Part shown: positions 1 to 7,245 of the stretch, piece by piece
Layout: each line of letters begins with the position of its first letter
How positions within the stretch are numbered: position 1 is the stretch's first letter
Origin: Treponema sp.
GTDB taxonomy: Bacteria > Spirochaetota > Spirochaetia > Treponematales > Treponemataceae
Length of the DNA: 10,430 nt
Direction: 5' to 3'
Assembly (NCBI GenBank): GCA_012513125.1
Contig: JAAZCS010000071.1
Coordinates: 1-10,430, forward strand
Position numbers and translations under genes: made by a program
The notes under the pieces: model-generated
What the model was told of the DNA's origin: nothing
Databases searched by the model: none
What the model saw: the letters and a program-made list of their open reading frames with translations, nothing else

Positions 1-617
1 GATAATTCCTCTGCACCGCCAGCAATCATTATCTCTTGTCTTCCATCAGCAATAGCCTCATATGCATAACCTATAGCCTGACTACCAGAAGTACATGCTG
101 TATCAGTTACAATTACTCTACCTCTAATTTGATAATATACAGACAAATTGCATGCATTTGTTTGTGGCATAGCTTTTATATAAGTCTGAGAATTCAATCC
201 CGAAGAATCACCTGTTCTCATCATTTCAGCTAAATCAGAAATTGCATCCATGCTACCCATACAAGTTCCATATGCAATACCTGTTCTGCCATTCTTTAAT
301 TCATCAATAACATCAGCATCTTCCGTTAAGAAACCTGCCATTCTTAATGCATCTTCTGTTGAAACTAAAGAAAGAAGAGCAACTCTTCCCATTCCTCTAA
401 TTTTTTTTCTTGGAAAAGTAGGTAATTCACCATCATAAGGACAAGCCATTCTAGTGTTCATTTTGCTAAAACGTTCCCATTCAGTCATATACCTAATTTT
501 ATTCTTGCACTGTTTTAAATTATCATAAGCAGATTCCCAATCTCTACCTAATGCAGAAATCATTCCTCCACCAGTAACAACTACTCTTCTTTTTCCATTT
601 GGTTTTGTAAATATCAT
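1..617 (-). CDS. apeR: Beta-ketoacyl-ACP synthase, ApeR-like (partial, 3' end beyond left edge)
   Basis: This is the N-terminal half (205 codons) of a FabF-type ketosynthase; the reading frame is open to the left edge, so the C-terminal half is missing. Residues 11-24 (RVVVTGGGMISALG) are the usual KS start. The nucleophile motif DTACTSGSQAIG puts the active-site Cys at about residue 175 (codon at 93-95), and IAGGAEEL follows as expected. The two catalytic histidines would lie outside the window. The family average is about 400 residues. The start codon overlaps the stop of the upstream ketoreductase gene by four bases (ATGA, 614-617), which implies translational coupling. In characterised aryl polyene clusters a second KS sits directly after the ketoreductase (ApeR) and acts as a homodimer in chain initiation or early elongation; assigning that role here rests on gene order. 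It could simply be called a FabF paralogue, but the neighbourhood makes the APE role much more likely. Confidence 0.9.
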   Translation of the reverse strand, partial: MIFTKPNGKRRVVVTGGGMISALGRDWESAYDNLKQCKNKIRYMTEWERFSKMNTRMACPYDGELPTFPRKKIRGMGRVALLSLVSTEDALRMAGFLTEDADVIDELKNGRTGIAYGTCMGSMDAISDLAEMMRTGDSSGLNSQTYIKAMPQTNACNLSVYYQIRGRVIVTDTACTSGSQAIGYAYEAIADGRQEIMIAGGAEEL

Positions 618-1357
618 TGCATACCACCATTTACTGTTATAACTTGTCTTGTAATATAAGCTGCAGCGTCCGAAAGTAAGAATACTGCCAATCCTGCTAT
701 TTCCTCTGGTTTTCCAGCTCTCTTCATAGGAATTGTGTTCATAATCATTTCATAAACAGAAGGATCTATTGCTTTTGTCATTTCTGTTTCAATTACACCT
801 GGTGCTATACAATTTACAGTAACACTTCTTCCAGCCAATTCAACAGCTAACGCCTTTGTAGCACCAATTATTCCCGCTTTACTAGCACTGTAATTTGTCT
901 GACCTCTGTTTCCGCTAATTCCACTAACAGATGAAATTGTAATAATTCTTCCACCACGTTTATTTTTTCTACTTGCCAATGGCATTACCAAAGGACTTAG
1001 AACATTATAAAAACTATCTAGATTTGTATGAATTACTGAATCCCAATCATCACCAGAAAGAGCAACAAAAGTGTTATCTCTCGTAATTCCAGCATTATTA
1101 ATAATTCCCCAAAGTAAACCCTGTTTTTCTGTCATTTCAGTCAATTTTGCTTTGCAATCATCACGATTTGATATATCAAATTGAATTAATTCACCTTGTC
1201 CACCATTATCAACAATCTGTTTTAATGTATCTTCTGCTTTTGCTTTATTGCCATTATAATGACATATAACATAATAACCCGCTTTAGCTACTTCAATTGC
1301 AATTGCTTTTCCAATTCCACCACTGGCTCCAGTTACTAAAACCTTTTTCTCGTCCAT
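614..1357 (-). CDS. apeQ: 3-oxoacyl-ACP reductase, FabG/ApeQ-like (SDR family)
   Basis: This 247-residue classical short-chain dehydrogenase would reduce the beta-keto group of the growing ACP-bound polyene chain with NADPH in the cytoplasm. The nucleotide-binding TGASGGIGKA is at residues 9-18, NNAG at 87-90, and Asn112 lies in the HTNLDSF segment. Ser143 (ISSVSG), Tyr156 and Lys160 (NYSASKAG) complete the catalytic tetrad. APGVIETEM (185-193) and the C-terminal VNGGM are typical of FabG. Length is normal for FabG (about 245). The ATG at 1357 has a Shine-Dalgarno AAGGA (1365-1369) seven bases upstream, overlapping the stop of the preceding dehydratase gene; the 3' end overlaps the next KS by ATGA. 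In aryl polyene biosynthesis the KR is ApeQ, and it lies in the same position between ApeP and ApeR. Housekeeping FabG is the only serious alternative, and the context argues against it. Confidence 0.95.
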   Translation of the reverse strand: MDEKKVLVTGASGGIGKAIAIEVAKAGYYVICHYNGNKAKAEDTLKQIVDNGGQGELIQFDISNRDDCKAKLTEMTEKQGLLWGIINNAGITRDNTFVALSGDDWDSVIHTNLDSFYNVLSPLVMPLASRKNKRGGRIITISSVSGISGNRGQTNYSASKAGIIGATKALAVELAGRSVTVNCIAPGVIETEMTKAIDPSVYEMIMNTIPMKRAGKPEEIAGLAVFLLSDAAAYITRQVITVNGGMQ

Positions 1358-1367
1358 ATTATCATCC

Positions 1368-1868
1368 TTAGTCTTTAAATAAATTATGAATATCTTCAGT
1401 TTCCATTACTGATATCTTTGCTGTAACAGAAGGCTGATCATCACCCTTTTCTTCATATAAATTGCAAATATATCGATAAATATGATTCTCTTCATCTCTG
1501 AAATCTTCATTTATTTTCATTTGTATAGTATTACCATTTTTAAAAAAATCAACAGAAGAATTAAATTCCATAACACTTAAGATAAATCCTGGTAGAGGAG
1601 AACGTCCTTTTTCTGTATTTGTAATTCCTGTTAATGCAGATATTCCCTGAGCCATGAATTCAAAACCAGCCCAACTTGGAACTCCGTCATATTCTTCTTC
1701 ATAAAAAATGCAATCTTTTGTTATATCGTATTCACTTACTATTGTATGATTTATACTGTCATGCTGAATTACTCTAGACAGCAAAAACATTTTACCTTTA
1801 TGTGGAAGCATCCAGATTAAATCATCGTGCTCGATTAGCTGTGGTATTTTTCTCTGTTCATTAATCAT
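1368..1868 (-). CDS. apeP: Hotdog-fold dehydratase subunit, ApeP-like
   Basis: A 166-residue FabZ-like hotdog protein. LPHKGKMFLL (residues 21-30) matches the N-terminal LPH region of FabZ. VPSWAGFEFMAQGI (63-76) matches the FabZ central helix, with Glu70 at the position of the FabZ catalytic acidic residue. The GHFP motif with the catalytic His is absent here, whereas the small partner encoded at 8972-9337 has it. This fits the known ApeI:ApeP heterodimeric dehydratase of aryl polyene synthesis, which removes water from the 3-hydroxyacyl-ACP. A TTG at 1880 would add four residues, but the ATG at 1868 is chosen because GGAG (1875-1878) lies six bases upstream of it and would otherwise be inside the coding sequence. 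It follows the KS gene by 16 bases and precedes the ketoreductase by 10. Dehydratase activity of this subunit alone is doubtful. Confidence 0.88.
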   Translation of the reverse strand: MINEQRKIPQLIEHDDLIWMLPHKGKMFLLSRVIQHDSINHTIVSEYDITKDCIFYEEEYDGVPSWAGFEFMAQGISALTGITNTEKGRSPLPGFILSVMEFNSSVDFFKNGNTIQMKINEDFRDEENHIYRYICNLYEEKGDDQPSVTAKISVMETEDIHNLFKD

Positions 1869-1874
1869 ATTTTT

Positions 1875-1878
1875 CTCC
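1875..1878 (-). promoter_or_regulatory. Ribosome binding site GGAG deciding the start of the ApeP-like gene
   Basis: GGAG on the minus strand, six bases before the ATG at 1868. A start at the TTG at 1880 would overlap this site and has no comparable upstream purine run, so the shorter protein is preferred. Confidence 0.65.
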
Positions 1879-1884
1879 AACTGA

Positions 1885-3093
1885 TTAAAATCCTATTACA
1901 AGGCTTGCGTTAGCTCCACCAAAAGCAAAAGAATTTGAAAGACATGTCTTTATTTCTTTTTTTATTGATTTATTTCTGCCATCTATAATATTCAATTCCG
2001 GCAAATTAGCATCCTGTTCTCCATCCCAAACCTGTAATGGCAATTCTATATTATTATTTTTTCCTTTATTTTTTACAAGTGCCTCATAACAAATTGCTAG
2101 TTCCAAAGAAGCGGATGCTCCTAATGTATGACCTGTTATTGCTTTTGTTGTGCTAACCGGAACTTTATTATCGCCAAAAACTATATTAATTGCTTTTGCT
2201 TCCATGGAATCATTAAATTTAGTTCCAGTTCCGTGCATATTTATATAATCTATATCACTTGGATGCAAGAACGACATATCTAGTGCTTTTTTCATTGAAC
2301 TTTCAGCACCTTTTCCAGATGGATCTGGCGACGTCATATGATAGGCATCAGCACTTTCTCCCCATCCAAGAAGTTTTATTTCATTTTCATTTTCACTCAA
2401 AAATTCTTTTGTTAACACAAAAAATGCAGCACCTTCACCTAAAGTGATTCCATGCCTGTTTTGGCTAAACGGATTAGTTTTTTCATCAGAAATTGCACCC
2501 AAAGAATTAAATCCCAGCAATGTAGTATCCGAAGCAATATCAACACCACCTGCAATTACTGCATCAACAAAACCAGCTTTTATCATTTCTGCAGCTTTTA
2601 TAATAGCACCAGCACTAGAAGAACAAGCTGTACTAAATGCACAACTTGGTCCTGTTATACCATATTTCTCTGATATAAATGTTGCAACGTAATCTGCACC
2701 TTGCATTTCAATGGAATAATCATTATTAAATACTCCATCTGCAAAATATTCTCTATGTCCTGCTAATGAAAATTCAGTTCCATTATCACAAGAGCCAACG
2801 CAAACACCGATTCTATCTACGCCGTATTTACTTTTTGTTATTTCAATGATATCGCTAATTTGATTTAATGCTTGTTCTTCAATGCGAATAATTCTCATAT
2901 CAAATCGCCCGCTAGAATTTTTGATTTTATTATCATCTATTCTTGCAGCAAAGAATTCTTCGCCTGATATGGCTACTACTTTTTTTATGCCATCTTGATT
3001 TCCATTTACAACTGAATCCCAAAGAGCTTGAATTGATTCCCCTGCGGCACAAAAAATACCAGGTTTAGATAAAAATATTGGAGAATTATTCAT
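1885..3093 (-). CDS. apeO: Beta-ketoacyl-ACP synthase with complete Cys-His-His triad, ApeO-like
   Basis: A 402-residue FabF-type ketosynthase that would condense malonyl units onto the ACP-bound polyene. The nucleophile is Cys157 in FSTACSSSAGA, and GGVD follows. His287 lies in NMHGTGTKFND and His322 in KAITGHTLGAS, with Lys317 just before it; the C-terminal NSFAFGGANAS is the usual KS ending. The triad is complete, so this is a working KS rather than a chain-length factor. The longest frame begins at a GTG at 3126, but that would overlap the lipoprotein gene by 41 bases. The ATG at 3093 has AAGAGAG (3099-3105) five bases upstream and starts just before the residues aligned with other KS proteins (SPIFLSKPGIFCAAGES); ATG 3096 is the other option. 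In known clusters ApeO pairs with a chain-length-factor-like KS, ApeC; no such gene is in this window. ApeO naming rests on its position before ApeP and ApeQ. Confidence 0.92.
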   Translation of the reverse strand: MNNSPIFLSKPGIFCAAGESIQALWDSVVNGNQDGIKKVVAISGEEFFAARIDDNKIKNSSGRFDMRIIRIEEQALNQISDIIEITKSKYGVDRIGVCVGSCDNGTEFSLAGHREYFADGVFNNDYSIEMQGADYVATFISEKYGITGPSCAFSTACSSSAGAIIKAAEMIKAGFVDAVIAGGVDIASDTTLLGFNSLGAISDEKTNPFSQNRHGITLGEGAAFFVLTKEFLSENENEIKLLGWGESADAYHMTSPDPSGKGAESSMKKALDMSFLHPSDIDYINMHGTGTKFNDSMEAKAINIVFGDNKVPVSTTKAITGHTLGASASLELAICYEALVKNKGKNNNIELPLQVWDGEQDANLPELNIIDGRNKSIKKEIKTCLSNSFAFGGANASLVIGF

Positions 3094-3676
3094 CATCACT
3101 CTCTTGTAGAACATATTCGTATCCACGCAAATAATTTATTATTTTACATTCTCTTTCAGTTTTAGTTATTTCTGCAATACATTTTTCTTTGTCAAAAATT
3201 TTGCGAATCTCACTTTGTCCTTCTCTAGCTACAACAAATGACAAACCTACTTTAGACATCATCTGTTCAATTGCTTCTGATTTATAAAAGGCATATTGTA
3301 TATCAGCAACAATATATTCTGCTTTCAAAGCCTTTGGAAACAGCGAAGAATCAAAGAAGACTGACTCGCCATTATAAGAAAGATTTCCCATATCTGTTCC
3401 AAGATCGTTCATTAATGAAATAAAAATGCCATTATTGTCAATATTAATAAAAGCAAGTAAAGAAAAAGTTTGTTTTCCAAAACTTGCATTTAAAAGTTGT
3501 AGTGAATCAATATTCTTTTCAACATTATCTGGCGATAATAATTCTATTTTCTTAGTATTAGTTACATATACCGAGGAAAGAGAACCTATTTTATTATTAA
3601 CACTTGCACATGACAAAACAAAAAAACAAGCTGGAATAATAAAAAAAGACAAAATTCTTCTAATCGTACTTCTCAT
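3086..3676 (-). CDS. DUF3261-like outer membrane lipoprotein of the APE export set
   Basis: A 196-residue predicted lipoprotein. The positively charged start (Arg2, Arg6, Arg7) is followed by a hydrophobic stretch ending in FFVLSC, with Cys23 as the likely lipidated residue (Leu at -2 makes the lipobox slightly atypical). The mature part contains SLLAFINIDNNGIFISLM (about 73-90), a beta-hairpin-rich region with NLSYNGESVFF, and VADIQYAFY (about 123-131). These resemble the DUF3261 family, in which a similar ADLQLA segment recurs. DUF3261 lipoproteins are regular members of aryl polyene clusters, located between the MMPL exporter and the KS (apeN by letter order). The biochemical role is not established; acceptance of the lipid-like product at the outer membrane is an inference. 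A near-consensus promoter lies immediately upstream. The stop overlaps the KS start by about eight bases. Confidence 0.78.
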   Translation of the reverse strand: MRSTIRRILSFFIIPACFFVLSCASVNNKIGSLSSVYVTNTKKIELLSPDNVEKNIDSLQLLNASFGKQTFSLLAFINIDNNGIFISLMNDLGTDMGNLSYNGESVFFDSSLFPKALKAEYIVADIQYAFYKSEAIEQMMSKVGLSFVVAREGQSEIRKIFDKEKCIAEITKTERECKIINYLRGYEYVLQESDDE

Positions 3677-3687
3677 ATATCTCTTGC

Positions 3688-3716
3688 ATTGTAAATTTTA
3701 TGCTTTCTTTTGTCAA
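3688..3716 (-). promoter_or_regulatory. Near-consensus sigma70 promoter inside the cluster
   Basis: On the minus strand, TTGACA (3711-3716) is followed after exactly 17 bases by TACAAT (3688-3693), eleven of twelve bases matching the housekeeping sigma consensus. It lies in the 70-base gap between the MMPL gene and the lipoprotein gene. A start of transcription about seven bases below the -10 would fall near 3681, only about five bases from the ATG at 3676, so the transcript would be nearly leaderless and would lack most of the AAGAG Shine-Dalgarno. It could drive the lipoprotein, KS, dehydratase, ketoreductase and second KS independently of the upstream genes. No terminator-like hairpin is visible in the gap, so read-through from upstream probably also occurs. 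Confidence 0.6.
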
Positions 3717-3746
3717 ATGAAAGTGTTTTCCGCATTTATTACAATA

Positions 3747-6119
3747 TTATGACCTATCGTAGAAAAATGAACTAATATAAGCAGTTGTTAATCCTAAGAA
3801 AATAGACAATCCCATCAAGTGAACAGGTTTAAATGAACTTAATGCTAATGCACCAAACGAAATAACTGTTGTTATAAACGAAAGCATTATCGCAAATGGT
3901 TCCAAATTATTATTCTTATCTTCTTTTTTATTTTCATTTTCCATCATGTATATTACATAGTCCAAACCTAATCCAAACACAAGTATCAAACCTGTTATTG
4001 AGAAAAACTCTAGATTTGTTTTAGTCAAAGCGAACACAGCTACAGTAACAAGAATAATTAAGAACGGTATAGAAATAATTTTCATTGTCTGCTTCAAATT
4101 ATAGAAAAATTTTAATACAACAAACATTATTACATAAGCAATCAGGAAGAATTCCAATATCAAAATTGTTAATTTATCCAAATCAGAACCCATATCCGCC
4201 ATTTTATTCACAAAGAATATATTTCCATCTTCACCTAATTCTTTATATGCAGCTGAATCTACAATTGTACTTGGCAAAACAATTGAATAATAATTATTTT
4301 CAATTTTTCCAAGCCAAGCTGAAGAAATGGAAGACATCAAGAAATCAGGAACATTCCCTTCTAAAATTGAAATATAATCATTTTCAGATTTCTTAAAATC
4401 AGCACGTAATTTATCCACATAAGATGAATCATATCCCAATGCTTCTAGTTGATAATCTGCCAACTCCAATAATTTCTTACTAGCCTCTCTTGATTTCATC
4501 TGTGCTTGAATTGAATGAACAAATAATGACGTTCCTAAATAACCAGCCCGACCTTGATTAATTGCATCCAATTCTTTAGTTAGTTTTTCTTCATTCTTCA
4601 AAACATCTTCTTCTGAAGAACCCATAATAATAAACCAACCTGTAGGATTGTATTGTAGAACTTTTCCTGATTCAATTTCATCATCAAGAAGGCGTCCTTC
4701 CATTTTATACAAACTAATTACGTTATTTTCTATTTTTACAGATTTATGACAAACTACAATTATAACTAACGAAACTACAATCAAAGTAGTAATAACAATT
4801 CTTCCTACTATTTTTTTATGAGAAAGTGGTCTTGGTTTCATCTTGTCAAGCAAAACTATAGATCTCTTTTCTTCTTTTGGAAGAGGAATATATGGATAAA
4901 TAGCAATTGTTGTTAAGAATGAACTTATCAATCCAAAAACACTAAATACAGACATTTGTTTTAGAAGATTAAATGGAGCAAATAATAAAATAGCAAAACA
5001 TAAAACAGAAGAAAAAATTGCCATGATTAAGCCTGGAAGCAACTTATTTCTTATTTCCCTACCAGTTGAAACTTCTTTATTTGCAACCCAATGAATAAAA
5101 TAATGCAAACTATAATCAATACAAGAACCTATAAGTGAAGTTCCAAATACTAACGTTAAAATGTGCATTTTCTTAAAAATACTTAATGTAATTAATACAG
5201 CTGTTAAAATTGAAATTAAAATCGATAAAACTGAAAATCCGATTGGCTTACCAGATTTAAATACAAGAAGAAGAATAATTACAACTGCCGCTAAAGATAC
5301 AGTGGAGATTATAGAAATTTCTCTTGATGCAGAATTTGAGCTTTGATGACTATGGAATGGCGTACCTGAATAAATAAATGTTGTTCCATCATTCTCTAAA
5401 GGTGAACAAACCCTATATATTTCAGAAACACCATTGTTCTTACTTGCTAAAGCAGCACCCTTTTTGCTTAAAACGCCACGAATCATTATATACCAATTGA
5501 CATCTTTTTTTGATGCTAAAACACCATCCTTTACAGACATCGCCGTACCAGAACTTTGCACTGCATCCAAATATTTATTCAAACCAGCTTCTGTCAACAT
5601 GAATGGATCAGTATCAAGATTATCCAATGGCAACATATTGAATGAACCATAAGCTTGTGCAAGGGCATTCTGTGAATACTCTTCAGCACCACCATTGATT
5701 ATGTTATCAGCAGTTTCATCATCCAATAAATTCCAACGATATTTATATATATAATCAGTTACACCAGAAACAGCAGTCATATCGTTATATAAAGATACTG
5801 ATGTGAAATTTGAACTGTTTTCTAATGAATCATAAACAGATACGGCTGCGTTTTTCGCTTTTGAAAAATCTTCATTCTTTACAAGAATAAAAACATTCTG
5901 CCCAGTCAATTCAGTCACTTTTTCATCAGCAGCTTTTATTGAATCAGAAACAAAAGATTTTGGGAACATATTGAACAAATCAGCGTCTATCGAAATCTTA
6001 CCTTTTTGCGACAAAAGTACAAAACCAAAAAATGCAACTATTGCTATATGATATACAAGCCAAACTGCAAGAAAATGTTTATTTTCAAGCTTATTTAAAT
6101 ATGAAGTTAGCCTTTTCAT
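3747..6119 (-). CDS. MMPL/RND-family inner membrane exporter of the APE cluster
   Basis: A 790-residue membrane protein in two similar halves, as in MMPL/RND transporters. One membrane segment near residues 18-36 is followed by a large extracytoplasmic domain (about 40-265), then five segments between about 268 and 411. A seventh segment (about 437-457) precedes a second large domain (about 460-645), and five more segments run from about 648 to 785. The GxxxDY proton-relay motif occurs in both halves: GSCIDY with Asp335-Tyr336, and GLGLDY with Asp720-Tyr721. In aryl polyene clusters this exporter (apeM by letter order) is thought to move the finished lipid-like pigment out of the inner membrane. 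The ATG at 6119 lies within the end of the lolA-like gene (29-base overlap), with a strong AAAGGAG at 6130-6136, so the two are probably translationally coupled. Family assignment is secure; the substrate is inferred from context. Confidence 0.9.
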   Translation of the reverse strand: MKRLTSYLNKLENKHFLAVWLVYHIAIVAFFGFVLLSQKGKISIDADLFNMFPKSFVSDSIKAADEKVTELTGQNVFILVKNEDFSKAKNAAVSVYDSLENSSNFTSVSLYNDMTAVSGVTDYIYKYRWNLLDDETADNIINGGAEEYSQNALAQAYGSFNMLPLDNLDTDPFMLTEAGLNKYLDAVQSSGTAMSVKDGVLASKKDVNWYIMIRGVLSKKGAALASKNNGVSEIYRVCSPLENDGTTFIYSGTPFHSHQSSNSASREISIISTVSLAAVVIILLLVFKSGKPIGFSVLSILISILTAVLITLSIFKKMHILTLVFGTSLIGSCIDYSLHYFIHWVANKEVSTGREIRNKLLPGLIMAIFSSVLCFAILLFAPFNLLKQMSVFSVFGLISSFLTTIAIYPYIPLPKEEKRSIVLLDKMKPRPLSHKKIVGRIVITTLIVVSLVIIVVCHKSVKIENNVISLYKMEGRLLDDEIESGKVLQYNPTGWFIIMGSSEEDVLKNEEKLTKELDAINQGRAGYLGTSLFVHSIQAQMKSREASKKLLELADYQLEALGYDSSYVDKLRADFKKSENDYISILEGNVPDFLMSSISSAWLGKIENNYYSIVLPSTIVDSAAYKELGEDGNIFFVNKMADMGSDLDKLTILILEFFLIAYVIMFVVLKFFYNLKQTMKIISIPFLIILVTVAVFALTKTNLEFFSITGLILVFGLGLDYVIYMMENENKKEDKNNNLEPFAIMLSFITTVISFGALALSSFKPVHLMGLSIFLGLTTAYISSFFYDRS

Positions 6120-6729
6120 CTGCCGTCAACTCCTTTGGATATTTTTGATTTGTAAAAGAATATGTTATCGAATTATCAGATGATTCTGTCATCACAATTT
6201 CATCAATTGCACAAACCGACTGTGAATAAGTTCCTATTAAAGTTAATGATTTCAATACAGAAGCAACAGTTGAATCTTTTGGAACTAATTTCATTTCCCA
6301 GCCACCATTTCCTTTGGGAGTAAACGTAGTAATGAAATTTGAGTTCAATTTTTCGGAATTATTTGAGAATACAGCCGAAAGAGTCTGTGCAATACTTAAG
6401 AATATTTGATTATCTGAAGCATCAATTACAGTTTTTGTTCCATTGGCAGCAGTCTGAATAACAAATGTTTCACCAACGGCAAGTGTTGACGGAAAAGGTT
6501 TTAATGTTTTCCACATAATTCCTTCAAGACTAAAAATATATACACCATTAGATTTCAATGTTCTGTTAGCAGATTTAATTAATTTCGTTTGAATAAAATC
6601 GCCAGTTGTATTTGAATGTTCCGCCAGTTTCTTACATACAACATCCATTGATAATTCTTCAGCAAATATTGTCGAAGAAACAATCAGCCCAAACAGAGCT
6701 ATTAATACAAATTTAAACTTTTTTCCCAT
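6091..6729 (-). CDS. LolA-like periplasmic carrier protein of the APE cluster
   Basis: A 212-residue secreted protein. The signal peptide has KK at residues 3-4, a hydrophobic core VLIALFGLIVSSTIF and a likely signal peptidase I cut after Ala23 (IFA/EE). There is no lipobox, so the mature protein should be soluble in the periplasm. DFIQTKLIKS (44-53) and SNGVYIFSLEGIMWKTLKPF (60-79) match the LolA pattern of a Phe-x-Gln strand followed by Gly, Trp and a Lys-Pro-Phe segment. True LolA carries lipoproteins between the membranes; the members in aryl polyene clusters (apeL by letter order) are thought to serve the pigment instead. The ATG at 6729 has AAAGG five bases upstream. The gene ends inside the exporter gene, which strengthens the functional link. 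It is preceded by the largest gap in the window (81 bases). Housekeeping LolA cannot be excluded on sequence alone but is unlikely here. Confidence 0.85.
   Translation of the reverse strand: MGKKFKFVLIALFGLIVSSTIFAEELSMDVVCKKLAEHSNTTGDFIQTKLIKSANRTLKSNGVYIFSLEGIMWKTLKPFPSTLAVGETFVIQTAANGTKTVIDASDNQIFLSIAQTLSAVFSNNSEKLNSNFITTFTPKGNGGWEMKLVPKDSTVASVLKSLTLIGTYSQSVCAIDEIVMTESSDNSITYSFTNQKYPKELTADEKANFIFK
6130..6136 (-). promoter_or_regulatory. Ribosome binding site AAAGGAG for the MMPL gene, inside the lolA-like gene
   Basis: A near-perfect Shine-Dalgarno, AAAGGAG, lies within the last codons of the lolA-like gene, ten bases before the MMPL start at 6119. It supports that ATG and the 29-base gene overlap. 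Confidence 0.7.
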
Positions 6730-6738
6730 AATAACCTT

Positions 6739-6767
6739 TCTATAAAATATATATTATTTATAATCAA
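6739..6767 (-). promoter_or_regulatory. Weak promoter-like pair before the lolA-like gene
   Basis: In the 81-base AT-rich gap (6730-6810), TTGATT (6762-6767) and TATAGA (6739-6744) are 17 bases apart on the minus strand, each matching four of six consensus bases. The -10 element lies about ten bases before the ATG at 6729, a geometry like that of the stronger promoter at 3688-3716. In such AT-rich sequence this may well be chance. A short imperfect inverted repeat (AAATAG, TAA, CTATTT) lies nearer the thioesterase stop, but it is too weak to call a terminator. Confidence 0.25.
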
Positions 6768-6810
6768 AAAGAAACATAAATAGTTACTATTTGTAAGAAA
6801 TAACAAATAA

Positions 6811-7245
6811 TTACTTAATGCACTTTTCCACTTTTTCTATTAATGATTGAGGGCATACAAATTCAGAATTCTTTGTTTTCATATTAAAAGCCATTTGTTT
6901 TGTTTCCGCTATAGTTGCTAATTCACCTTTTTCATTAAAAATTTCATATTGAATTCTAATTCTATTTTCAAATTCAATTAAATTTGAACGAATTTTTGCC
7001 TTTTCACCAAAAAACAGCGATTTTATATACTTGATATTCATTTCTATAACTGGGAAAGCATAATTTTCCGCAATCATTTGTTTATATCCATAGCCTAATT
7101 TATCCAATAAAGCACAACGACCAATTTCCATATATTTAACATAATTTCCATGCCAAGCAACCTGCATTGAATCAACATCAAAAAATTCTACAACAAAATC
7201 TTTTTCTACCGAGTAGAGAATCTTCTCTTTTCTTTTACCTAACAT
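6811..7245 (-). CDS. Acyl-CoA/acyl-ACP thioesterase, YbgC/4HBT hotdog family
   Basis: A 144-residue hotdog thioesterase. The segment FFDVDSMQVAWHGNYVKYME (residues 21-40) matches the YbgC/4-hydroxybenzoyl-CoA thioesterase active-site region, with Asp25 in the position of the catalytic Asp and His32 at the conserved YbgC-type His. Family length is about 130-145, so the gene is complete. It would hydrolyse an acyl thioester in the cytoplasm, either releasing the polyene chain or clearing stalled ACPs; which of the two cannot be told from sequence. Thioesterases of this kind occur in aryl polyene clusters between the glycosyltransferase/acyltransferase and LolA genes (apeK by letter order), as here. 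The ATG at 7245 overlaps the acyltransferase stop by 11 bases. The Shine-Dalgarno is poor (AAAAG touching the ATG), so translation probably relies on coupling. An 81-base gap follows. Confidence 0.88.
   Translation of the reverse strand: MLGKRKEKILYSVEKDFVVEFFDVDSMQVAWHGNYVKYMEIGRCALLDKLGYGYKQMIAENYAFPVIEMNIKYIKSLFFGEKAKIRSNLIEFENRIRIQYEIFNEKGELATIAETKQMAFNMKTKNSEFVCPQSLIEKVEKCIK

Noticed and set aside
614..3093. Primary fatty acid synthesis (fab) operon
   Set aside because: KS, dehydratase-like and KR genes alone could suggest it, but fabD, fabH and acpP are missing and the DUF3261 lipoprotein, MMPL, LolA-like, GT and split dehydratase genes point to an aryl polyene cluster.
3717..3746. Terminator between the MMPL gene and the lipoprotein gene
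   Set aside because: Only tiny palindromes (TATT GT AATA; GAAA ACAC TTTC) are present, without a GC-rich stem or T-run.
3426..3752. Plus-strand open frame of 108 codons across the lipoprotein gene start
   Set aside because: It is antisense to a well-supported gene and its promoter region, shows no recognisable domain, and has no clear ribosome binding site. It looks like a shadow of AT-rich coding sequence, as do the other plus-strand frames (36-233, 250-438, 2259-2692, 4085-4396, 5161-5346, 5434-5652, 8401-8643, 9261-9488).
6775..6810. Possible terminator after the thioesterase gene (AAATAG, TAA, CTATTT)
   Set aside because: The stem is only six A/T-rich pairs with a single G-C and no clean T-run after it, so it is too weak to call an intrinsic terminator.
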